DNA from: Chloroflexaceae bacterium
GTDB lineage: Bacteria > Chloroflexota > Chloroflexia > Chloroflexales > Chloroflexaceae
Assembly (NCBI GenBank): GCA_026417815.1
Contig: JAOACN010000491.1
Coordinates: 1-5,316, forward strand
DNA: 5,316 nucleotides
Direction: 5' to 3'
Below the pieces are notes generated by a model. It did no database searches, was not told the origin of the DNA, and saw only the letters and a list, made by a program, of their open reading frames with translations. The translations under genes were made by a program, and so were the position numbers. Positions 1-5,125 of the stretch are shown piece after piece. How positions within the stretch are numbered: the first letter of the stretch is position 1; every line of letters begins with the position of its first letter.

Positions 1-19
1 AGATGTGTATAAGAGACAG
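1..19 (+). other. Tn5/Nextera mosaic-end adapter remnant
   Basis: The first 19 bases, AGATGTGTATAAGAGACAG, are exactly the Tn5 transposase mosaic end used in Nextera library adapters. They sit at the very edge of the window and replace the 5' end of a tRNA gene. This is residual synthetic sequence from library preparation and not part of the genome. Reading frames that run through it have no biological meaning. Confidence 0.96.
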
Positions 20-88
20 GGCTCAGCCTGGTAGAGCACCGCGTTTGGGACGCGGGGGTCGTGGGTTCAAATCCCTCCGCCCCGACCA
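20..88 (+). tRNA. tRNA-Pro (anticodon UGG), 5'-truncated
   Basis: The sequence folds as a tRNA from nucleotide 9 onward. The D stem pairs GCTC (21-24) with GAGC (34-37). The anticodon stem pairs CCGCG (39-43) with CGCGG (51-55) around the loop TTTGGGA, giving anticodon TGG (46-48), which reads CCA proline codons. The T loop TTCAAAT is at 66-72, the 3' acceptor strand CGCCCCG at 78-84, the discriminator A at 85, and CCA is encoded at 86-88. About eight nucleotides (positions 1-8, the 5' acceptor strand plus one linker base) are missing because the adapter replaces them. One T-stem pair (62 with 76) is a T-T mismatch. The gene was presumably intact in the genome. Confidence 0.93.
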
Positions 89-119
89 TTGTTCCGCCGC
101 GCGGATCACACAACGCCGG

Positions 120-150
120 ACGCCAGCGCACGCAGCGCCGGCGCTGGCGT
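120..150 (+). terminator. Hairpin downstream of tRNA-Pro, possible weak terminator
   Basis: A perfect 10-base inverted repeat pairs ACGCCAGCGC (120-129) with GCGCTGGCGT (141-150) around an 11-base loop, starting 32 bases after the tRNA CCA end. An alternative pairing, CAACGCC (111-117) with GGCGTTG (146-152), competes with it. What follows (TGTATCACG) has no real T run, so an intrinsic terminator is not well supported. It could equally be a processing signal or a dispersed palindrome. Confidence 0.35.
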
Positions 151-213
151 TGTATCACGTAAGGACGGTTATGCGGCGCCGCCGCGCAACGCCACGAATA
201 AGATTGAGGGGTC

Positions 214-236
214 CTGGGAGGGCGTAGCCCTCCCAG
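214..236. repeat. 10-bp perfect hairpin in the leader region of the response regulator gene
   Basis: CTGGGAGGGC (214-223) pairs perfectly with GCCCTCCCAG (227-236) across a 3-base GTA loop. It lies 59 bases before the response regulator start and lacks a T run, so it is not a standard terminator. It may be a dispersed palindromic (REP-like) unit or part of the 5' leader. Its GAGGGC (218-223) could instead pair with GCCCTC (246-251) further downstream. Confidence 0.6.
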
Positions 237-239
237 ATC

Positions 240-289
240 CTCCCTGCCCTCAGGAGAAGGAGACGCGAGGTGCTGAGCCTCGCAGGGAG
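240..289 (+). promoter_or_regulatory. Leader stem-loop that can mask the response regulator Shine-Dalgarno
   Basis: The likely ribosome binding site AGGGAGA (284-290) ends four bases before the ATG at 295. CTCCCTGC (240-247) is the exact complement of GCAGGGAG (282-289), so an 8-bp stem can bury that site. An inner stem, GCGAGG (265-270) with CCTCGC (278-283), overlaps its 3' arm by two bases and would compete. A second purine-rich stretch, AGGAGAAGGAG (252-262), lies in the loop but is over 30 bases from the start. The pairing is seen directly; any regulatory role is inference. Confidence 0.4.
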
Positions 290-294
290 AGTGT

Positions 295-984
295 ATGGCA
301 ACCATTCTGCTCGTGGAAGATGATACGACCCTCGCCGAAACCTTACGCTACAACATGGAGCGCGAAGGCTATGGCGTCCTCGTGGCCTCCGACGGCGTCC
401 AGGGACTGGAACTGGCCCGCCGCGAGCGTCCTGATCTGGTGGTGCTCGACATTATGCTCCCGCGTCTCGATGGCTTTTCGGTGTGCCGCATCCTGCGCCA
501 GGAGAGCGACGTGCCGATCATGATGCTGACCGCGCGCCAGGATGAGGTTGACCGTATCGCCGGCCTGGAGCTTGGCGCCGATGATTACGTCAGCAAGCCC
601 TTCAGTCTGGGCGAGATGCTCGCCCGCCTGCGGGCGATTATGCGGCGCAGCGAGCGACAACCACGCCTCGGGCGCGAGGTGCTCGAGGCCGGCGCCCTCC
701 GCATTGATACCAGCAGTCGCCGCGCCTGGCGCGATGGCCAGGAGTTGTCCCTCCCCCAGAAGGAGTTTGACCTCCTCACCTGCCTGATCCGCAACCACGG
801 CATCGCCCTCTCCCGTGACCTGCTGCTCGAGCGTGTCTGGGGCCTGGATTTTGTCGGCGACAGCCGCACCGTTGACGTGCATATCCGCTGGCTGCGTGAA
901 AAGATCGAACCGGATCCCGGTCGCCCGCGCTACATCCAGACGGTGCGCGGGGTGGGCTACCGTTTCGAGGTCCCCGAAGTCTGA
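295..984 (+). CDS. OmpR/PhoB-family response regulator (receiver + winged helix)
   Basis: This 229-residue DNA-binding response regulator has the usual length and two-domain layout of the OmpR/PhoB family. The receiver domain (about 3-115) has the acidic pair Glu8/Asp9-Asp10, the phosphoacceptor Asp52 in VVLDIMLP, the switch Thr79 and Lys101 in the SKPF motif. The winged-helix domain (about 130-226) includes the SLPQKEFDLL transactivation-loop side, the recognition-helix stretch SRTVDVHIRWLREKI and the terminal hairpin YIQTVRGVGYRFE. Overall it resembles PhoB and RegX3, which control phosphate-responsive genes, but no phosphate genes are present to confirm that, so I give no symbol. It lies 3 bases before a histidine kinase gene, so the two are very likely co-transcribed and cognate. 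The ATG is preceded by AGGGAGA at suitable spacing and gives the canonical MATILLVEDD start. Confidence 0.96.
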   Translation: MATILLVEDDTTLAETLRYNMEREGYGVLVASDGVQGLELARRERPDLVVLDIMLPRLDGFSVCRILRQESDVPIMMLTARQDEVDRIAGLELGADDYVSKPFSLGEMLARLRAIMRRSERQPRLGREVLEAGALRIDTSSRRAWRDGQELSLPQKEFDLLTCLIRNHGIALSRDLLLERVWGLDFVGDSRTVDVHIRWLREKIEPDPGRPRYIQTVRGVGYRFEVPEV

Positions 985-987
985 GCA

Positions 988-2184
988 ATGACCACGCTCA
1001 CGATTGCGCTTGCGGTGGCGCTGGCGGCGAGCCTCGCCCTCAGCGCCTGGCTCTGGCGCCGCCTGGCGCGGGCCACCACGGCGCCCGCCATCGAGGCGCC
1101 GCCGCCCGCCGATCCGTTTTCCCCCCTCCAGCATCCTCTCTTCCAGAGCGCCATGGCCGCCCTCGACTCCGGGCTGATCGTGGTTGACCTGGAGCACCAG
1201 ATCCGCCTGGTGAACCGCCGGGCCGAAGAGCTCCTCGCGCCGGCTGTGGACACAGTCGGCCAGGGCCTGATCGTGCTCCTCCGCGATCACCAGGCCGACG
1301 CGCTGGTGGCCGAAACGCTCCGCGACGGCGAGGCCCGCGAGATGGCGATGAAGCCCATCTCCAGCGGCCGCACCCTGCGCGTGCAGTGCAGCCCCATCGC
1401 TCCCAATGGCCAGACCATCGGCGCCCTGTTGCTGATCCGTGACATTACCCAGTTGAGCATGCTCGAGCGTTCCCGCCGCGATCTGGTGGCGAACGTCTCC
1501 CACGAGCTGCGCACCCCGCTGGCGTCCCTCAAGCTCCTGGTGGAAACCCTGCAGTCAGAGCCGCCGCCCGAGGTGGCGCGGCGCATGCTTGGCCAGATGG
1601 CCCAGGAGGTTGACGCCGTCACCCAGCTCGTTGACGAGTTGCACGAACTCTCGCAGATCGAATCCGGTCGCGTCACCCTGAAACTGGCCCCGACGCCGAT
1701 CCGTCCGGTTGTGGAACGCGCCCTGGAACGCATCAAGCCGCAGGCCGACCGCAAGCAGATCGCCATCGCCGCAGAGTTCCACGACGCGGCGTCGTGCGCC
1801 CTGATCGATGGCGACCGGGTCGGCCAGGTGTTGCTCAACCTGCTGCACAACGCGGTGAAGTTTAGCGCCCCCGGCGGCCACGTGACGGTCCGCACCGCGC
1901 TCGTGAACCACAACGGCGACGCGGAGCATGATGACGCCTCTGCGGGCGGTCTCTGGCTCCAGGTGAGCGTGATCGACACGGGCATCGGCATTCCCGCCCA
2001 GGAACTGCCGCGCATTTTCGAACGCTTTTACAAGGTCGATCGCGCCCGTACCCGCAACGCCGGGGGCACTGGCCTGGGCCTCGCCATCGCCAAGCATCTG
2101 GTCGAGGGCCACGGCGGGCGACTCTGGGCCAGCAGCGTCGAGGGCCAGGGGAGCACCTTCAGTTTCACCTTGCCCGCCGCGTAG
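988..2184 (+). CDS. Membrane-anchored PAS sensor histidine kinase (HisKA + HATPase_c)
   Basis: This 398-residue sensor kinase is the probable partner of the regulator just upstream. One N-terminal hydrophobic helix (about 4-23, followed by WLWRRLAR) anchors it to the membrane. A PAS-like domain follows (about 50-155), then the dimerisation/phosphoacceptor domain with His172 in SHELRTPL. The ATP-binding domain shows the N box (Asn284 and Asn288 in LLNLLHNAVKFS), G1 (DTGIGIP, 330-336), the F box (FERFYK, 344-349) and G2 (GGTGLGLAIAK, 359-369). All catalytic motifs are intact. There is no sizeable extracytoplasmic loop, so sensing is probably cytoplasmic through PAS or a membrane partner, an arrangement similar to PhoR. 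The ATG lies 3 bases after the regulator stop with no good Shine-Dalgarno, which suggests translational coupling. A short acidic insert (about 308-321) lies before the G1 box. Confidence 0.96.
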   Translation: MTTLTIALAVALAASLALSAWLWRRLARATTAPAIEAPPPADPFSPLQHPLFQSAMAALDSGLIVVDLEHQIRLVNRRAEELLAPAVDTVGQGLIVLLRDHQADALVAETLRDGEAREMAMKPISSGRTLRVQCSPIAPNGQTIGALLLIRDITQLSMLERSRRDLVANVSHELRTPLASLKLLVETLQSEPPPEVARRMLGQMAQEVDAVTQLVDELHELSQIESGRVTLKLAPTPIRPVVERALERIKPQADRKQIAIAAEFHDAASCALIDGDRVGQVLLNLLHNAVKFSAPGGHVTVRTALVNHNGDAEHDDASAGGLWLQVSVIDTGIGIPAQELPRIFERFYKVDRARTRNAGGTGLGLAIAKHLVEGHGGRLWASSVEGQGSTFSFTLPAA

Positions 2185-2209
2185 GACCAAAGCATTGTCG
2201 GCCCTACGC
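2179..2209. terminator. Inverted repeat containing both convergent stop codons, possible bidirectional terminator
   Basis: GCGTAGG (2179-2185) and CCTACGC (2203-2209) are perfect inverted copies separated by 17 bases. The left arm holds the kinase TAG stop (2182-2184) and the right arm holds the phosphatase stop on the other strand (2204-2206). The intervening sequence is the only non-coding DNA between the two genes. No T run follows on either strand and the loop is long, so terminator strength is doubtful. Confidence 0.35.
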
Positions 2210-4183
2210 CCCATCCGTCCGTTTAATGACCACCATGGTAATGTCATCCGCCTGGCTCTGGCCGCCGGCAAAATCGCTGACCGCGGCGAGCACGGCGTTG
2301 ATGATCTCCTGGGGGCCGTGGTGGGCATTGGCTTGCAGGACGGCCGCGAGACGGTCGTCGCCGAAGAGTTCGCGCTCGCCGTTCATGGCCTCGGTGACGC
2401 CATCGGTGTAGAGCAGGAGCACGTCACCGGGGTTCAGGGTGAGGGCCATCTGTTCAAAGCGGGGATCGGGCACAATGCCGAGCACGATGCCCTGAGCGCG
2501 CAGCAGGCGCACCTGGCCGGTGGCGGTTTCGTAGAGCAGCGGGTAGTTGTGGCCGCCGTTGGCGTAGGTCAGGCCGCCCGTGCGCGGTTCGAGCACGGCA
2601 TAGAAGGCGGTCACGAACAGACCGGCGCGCGAGTCGGCCAGAATGAGCCGGTTGGCGCGCTGGAGCACCTCGGCGGGTTGGCGGCCATCAATGGCGCTGG
2701 CGCGCAGCAGAGTGCGCGAGAGGGCCATGAACAGCGCCGCCGGCACGCCCTTATCGGTCACATCGGCGATCACCACACCAAGACGCTGGGCGGTGGAGAG
2801 ATGGGACATCTCCGGGCCGGCCAGGCGCCCCCCGCGGAAGGTGACCTCGCGCCGGGGCGGATCGCTGGCCGGGGGCGGCTGCCCGTGGGCGGCAGGGAGG
2901 GCGATGAAATCGTAGAAATCGCCGCCAACCTGCCGCGCGGCGCGGTAGTAGGCTTCGATCTGGAAGCCAGGCACGCCAGGGCAGCAGTTGGGTAGAAAAC
3001 TGGCCTGGATCTCGCGGGCCAGGTCCAGTTCCTTTTCCAGCTTCTCGCGGGCGAGGGCTTCCTGGTGGAGCCGTTCCCGCTCCAGGGTCTGCACCAGCAG
3101 GTTGGCGAGAATGCCGAAGAGCTGGGCTTCTTCATCGAGGAACTGGCGCGGGCCGCGGGTGTTTACCATAAATGTGCCCACTGGCGCGCCCCCCAGTTCG
3201 ATCGCCAGGCCCATGTGCCCCTGGAAGCCCTGTTGCGCGAGCAGGGGCGGCAGGGGGCTGAGGGCCTCAAGCGGCAGGGTGGCGGCCCGATCGGGCAGGT
3301 ACCAGAGGTGCGGACCGGTCAGGTCGAGGGTCAGGGGCCAGGGCGCTGCGGCGGGGAGATGCCAGCCGTGGGCCGCCCGTAGCACGGCGCGGCCGCCAGG
3401 TTCGTCAGCCTCGACGAAGGCGCAGGCATCGGCCTCCAGCAACCGCGCGCCGACGCGCACCAGGCGCTGCAGCGCAGGCTCGAGCGATACGCTGGTCAAC
3501 AGGTCCTGCGAAAGGGTGAGCAAGGCCCGTTGTTCCTGCACCCGGCGCACCTTGGCCTGCTCGTAGAGCCTGGCCCGGGCGATGGCCAGGCCAAGGATCT
3601 GGCCGGCCGCCGAGAGCAGGTGCTGTTCCGGAGGGGCGATGCGGCCCCACTGCGTCGTCGCCACGTTCAGGATGCCGAGGGCCTCATCGCCGCTGCACAG
3701 CCGCACCGAGGCGTGCTGGGCCAACCCCCGTTTATCGCCGATCGCCCTGCGCAGCCGCGAACAGGGTACCACGTTTACCGTCCTGTCGAGTTTGCCGCTA
3801 TCGCAGAGTTCCTGGCAATCGCACTCGGCTTCCCAGGCCGGGCCAGGATAGCTGAGCGCCGGCGGCAGGTTGTGACGCGCCGCCAGTGTGTAGCGCCCAC
3901 TTTCGCCTTTCAAGAAGATCCACCCGGTGGCCAGGCCCATCAGGTCGAGGATGCGGGCCAGGGCGCCATCGAGCGCCTCGCGCAGATCAACGGCGCGATT
4001 GAGCGTCTGGGCAAGCGCGTTCAGCGTCGCCAGTTCGTGTATGCGCTGCTGGTTGTCACCTGGAGGCATAGGAAAGAGGTTCTGTACCCGAACTGGCGTC
4101 GGGCTGCTGATGATGCGGGCGGTCGAAACTGCGTCTGCTGTGCCTTCGGCGAGACGTCCACCGCTGTGGACCTCGTCGTCCAT
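2204..4183 (-). CDS. GAF-GAF-PP2C (RsbU/SpoIIE-type) serine phosphatase
   Basis: This 659-residue soluble protein has two GAF sensor domains (about 52-205 and 222-372), a helical linker rich in Glu/Arg/Lys (about 366-392) and a PP2C phosphatase domain of the SpoIIE/RsbU class (about 395-655). PP2C motifs are complete: DLAREIQASFLP, VGGDFYDF (Asp422), IADVTDKG (Asp474), FVTAFYAVLEP, YANGGHNYP, LLLYTDGVTE (Asp594) and ADDITMVVIK (Asp646/647). These supply the acidic residues for the two metal ions. Family members dephosphorylate anti-anti-sigma factors in partner-switching stress pathways, but no STAS or HATPase anti-sigma gene is in view. GAF1 carries a cysteine cluster (C121, C123, C127, C141). 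The catalytic domain has roughly 30 extra residues at about 430-465. The start is uncertain: the ATG at 4183 has no Shine-Dalgarno and yields a low-complexity 38-residue extension, whereas Met39 (ATG at 4067-4069) begins right before the GAF-proximal helix IHELATLNALAQTL. Confidence 0.93.
   Translation of the reverse strand: MDDEVHSGGRLAEGTADAVSTARIISSPTPVRVQNLFPMPPGDNQQRIHELATLNALAQTLNRAVDLREALDGALARILDLMGLATGWIFLKGESGRYTLAARHNLPPALSYPGPAWEAECDCQELCDSGKLDRTVNVVPCSRLRRAIGDKRGLAQHASVRLCSGDEALGILNVATTQWGRIAPPEQHLLSAAGQILGLAIARARLYEQAKVRRVQEQRALLTLSQDLLTSVSLEPALQRLVRVGARLLEADACAFVEADEPGGRAVLRAAHGWHLPAAAPWPLTLDLTGPHLWYLPDRAATLPLEALSPLPPLLAQQGFQGHMGLAIELGGAPVGTFMVNTRGPRQFLDEEAQLFGILANLLVQTLERERLHQEALAREKLEKELDLAREIQASFLPNCCPGVPGFQIEAYYRAARQVGGDFYDFIALPAAHGQPPPASDPPRREVTFRGGRLAGPEMSHLSTAQRLGVVIADVTDKGVPAALFMALSRTLLRASAIDGRQPAEVLQRANRLILADSRAGLFVTAFYAVLEPRTGGLTYANGGHNYPLLYETATGQVRLLRAQGIVLGIVPDPRFEQMALTLNPGDVLLLYTDGVTEAMNGERELFGDDRLAAVLQANAHHGPQEIINAVLAAVSDFAGGQSQADDITMVVIKRTDGA
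4156..4171 (-). repeat. 6-bp hairpin just inside the annotated phosphatase start
   Basis: GTCCAC (4156-4161) and GTGGAC (4166-4171) form a perfect stem with a 4-base loop, within the first ten codons of the longest phosphatase reading frame. Such a compact palindrome is unusual so early in a gene. It fits better if this stretch is untranslated leader and translation starts at 4069, but chance occurrence in GC-rich DNA cannot be excluded. Confidence 0.4.
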
Positions 4184-4189
4184 GCAGGC

Positions 4190-4212
4190 GGAAGGCCGGC
4201 TTCAGCCTTTCC
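4190..4212. repeat. Imperfect palindrome upstream of the phosphatase gene
   Basis: GGAAGGC (4190-4196) pairs with GCCTTTCC (4205-4212) with one bulged base around CGGCTTCA. A second fold, GAAG (4191-4194) with CTTC (4200-4203), overlaps it. The element ends about seven bases from the longest possible ATG of the phosphatase and resembles the short dispersed palindromes common between genes of GC-rich genomes. No second copy is present in this window. Confidence 0.4.
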
Positions 4213-4281
4213 GGGCGCGATTGCGCGGGTTCTGTCAGGGCATGCCTGCCCACGGTTGCAACGATGGCTCCGTGCGCCCTG

Positions 4282-4316
4282 GCGCCGGGCGGGCAGGCAG
4301 CCGTGCGGCCCGGCGC
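4282..4316 (-). terminator. GC-rich hairpin after the methyltransferase stop
   Basis: On the minus strand this hairpin begins about 19 bases past the methyltransferase stop codon. GCGCCGGGC (4282-4290) and GCCCGGCGC (4308-4316) form a perfect 9-bp stem, all G-C, with a 17-base loop. No U tract follows in the direction of transcription, so it may only attenuate read-through or stabilise the 3' end of the message. Without a strong terminator, some read-through from the methyltransferase into the phosphatase gene remains possible. Confidence 0.35.
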
Positions 4317-4334
4317 GCCTGGCCGGCCCATCGC

Positions 4335-4985
4335 TTACTTCTTGCGGCAGATCGCCACCCCGTCCCGCAGCGGGATAATCACCGACTCGAGCTGCGGATG
4401 GCTCATCAACTGGCGGTTGAACTGCTGAATGCCCCGCACCAGCGGTGGCGCATCCTCTTCGAGCACCTGGGCGCTGCACAACACATTGTCGGCGATCAAC
4501 ACCCCGCCGGAGCGCAGCCGCTGCACGCACAGCTCCAGCGCCAGAGGCGCCTGGGCCTCATTGGCCGCGCTGCGCAGAATGTCGAGAAATACCAGGTCGA
4601 AGTCGGCGTCGAGCGTGGGGATGATCTCGGTCCACTCGCCCTGCAGAATGGTGATGCGGTCCTGCAGACCCGCATCGGTAATCACCTTGGTCGCCAGCGC
4701 CACGCGATCGATACGCCGCTCGACCGCCGTCAGGTGGCCGTCGGTTCGTTCCAACGCCCGCATCAGATGAATGGCGGCGTAACCGGTGGTAATGCCCACT
4801 TCCAGCGCCTTGCGCGCGCCGAGGATCAACGCCTGCAGATAGAGGAACTGGCCCTGTACCGGCCCGACCAGCGAGAGACCGTGGTGCAGCGCGCGAGTCT
4901 CCAGATCCGCCAGCACCGGTTCGCGGGGCGGCATCAGGTCCGTCAGGTAATCTTCGATGGCAGTATTGGTGATGTCGTAACGCAC
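4335..4985 (-). CDS. COMT-like class I SAM-dependent O-methyltransferase (Methyltransf_3 family)
   Basis: This 216-residue cytosolic enzyme belongs to the cation-dependent O-methyltransferases related to catechol and caffeoyl-CoA O-methyltransferases. It would transfer a methyl group from S-adenosylmethionine to a hydroxyl, often a vicinal diol. The SAM-binding segments are LVGPVQGQFL (39-48), motif I LEVGITTGYAAIHL (61-74) and the ribose-binding acidic residue Glu89 in TAVERR. Probable metal ligands are Asp135 (VFLD) and Asp166-Asn167 (IADNVL). The usual catalytic Lys three residues after the first Asp is Arg138. The C-terminus (IIPLRDGVAICRKK) matches the family ending. I chose the GTG at 4985 because AAAGGA on the minus strand (4992-4997) sits 6 bases upstream and the protein then has family length. 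A longer in-frame ATG at 5081 would overlap the probable promoter. The natural substrate cannot be told from sequence. Confidence 0.92.
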   Translation of the reverse strand: MRYDITNTAIEDYLTDLMPPREPVLADLETRALHHGLSLVGPVQGQFLYLQALILGARKALEVGITTGYAAIHLMRALERTDGHLTAVERRIDRVALATKVITDAGLQDRITILQGEWTEIIPTLDADFDLVFLDILRSAANEAQAPLALELCVQRLRSGGVLIADNVLCSAQVLEEDAPPLVRGIQQFNRQLMSHPQLESVIIPLRDGVAICRKK

Positions 4986-4991
4986 AGGGGG

Positions 4992-4999
4992 TCCTTTCT
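4992..4999 (-). promoter_or_regulatory. Ribosome binding site of the methyltransferase gene
   Basis: Read on the minus strand this is AGAAAGGA, six bases upstream of the GTG at 4983-4985. It is the best Shine-Dalgarno match in the window. It decides the start in favour of GTG over the in-frame ATG farther upstream at 5081. Confidence 0.8.
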
Positions 5000-5045
5000 G
5001 GTCTATGCTTTCGGCGCAGGCGACGGCCCGGCGCCGCGATCGGGT

Positions 5046-5066
5046 CCTGGTTGTTCGCAACCCAGG
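5046..5066 (-). repeat. Hairpin at the 5' end of the methyltransferase leader
   Basis: CCTGG (5046-5050) and CCAGG (5062-5066) form the outer stem. An alternative inner stem GGTTG (5049-5053) with CAACC (5058-5062) leaves a four-base loop. If the promoter call at 5070-5099 is right, this hairpin would lie at the extreme 5' end of the transcript, where it could slow RNA decay. A related hairpin, again beginning GTCCTGGTT, occurs at 5293-5315. Confidence 0.45.
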
Positions 5067-5069
5067 CAG

Positions 5070-5099
5070 ATTGTAGCACATCGAAGCTCTTCACGTCGG
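5070..5099 (-). promoter_or_regulatory. Extended -10 promoter candidate for the methyltransferase gene
   Basis: On the minus strand the -10 hexamer TACAAT (5070-5075) matches TATAAT at five of six positions and is preceded by TG one base upstream (TGCTACAAT), the extended -10 pattern. Eighteen bases further upstream, CCGACG (5094-5099) is a poor -35, matching three of six consensus bases. The predicted start is near 5063, which leaves a leader of about 78 bases before the GTG. Sigma usage in this organism is not known from the window. Confidence 0.5.
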
Positions 5100-5125
5100 G
5101 CGTGTGCAAGGTCCCCGGGGCAGCC

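Noticed and set aside
1..88. tRNA gene as an attachment site of an integrative element
   Set aside because: No integrase, no repeated tRNA 3' end and no phage or plasmid genes are seen. The break at base 20 is explained by the sequencing adapter.
199..204. TAAGAT as a -10 element for the response regulator operon
   Set aside because: It matches TATAAT at only four of six positions and has no acceptable -35 at 16-18 bases upstream, so I do not annotate it.
343..1503. Long minus-strand reading frame of 386 codons opposite the regulator and kinase
   Set aside because: It overlaps two genes with complete, recognisable motifs. Its translation is Gly/Ala/His/Gln-rich without domains, typical of an antisense shadow in GC-rich coding DNA.
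1555..2328. Minus-strand reading frame of 257 codons crossing the kinase-phosphatase junction
   Set aside because: It is antisense to the kinase C-terminal motifs and out of frame with the phosphatase. It has no domain and no ribosome site, so it is a shadow.
2195..2995. Plus-strand reading frame of 266 codons opposite the phosphatase
   Set aside because: It mirrors the PP2C domain, whose motifs are intact on the other strand. Composition is repetitive Gly/Ala/His with no known fold.
3530..4378. Plus-strand reading frame of 282 codons opposite GAF1 and the intergenic spacer
   Set aside because: It passes through the cysteine-containing GAF1 coding region and the palindromic spacer and shows no recognisable domain.
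4986..5081. N-terminal extension of the methyltransferase to an ATG at 5081
   Set aside because: The extension is Arg-rich and unlike the family, would start upstream of the -10 candidate at 5070-5075, and has no ribosome site. The GTG at 4985 has a clear one.
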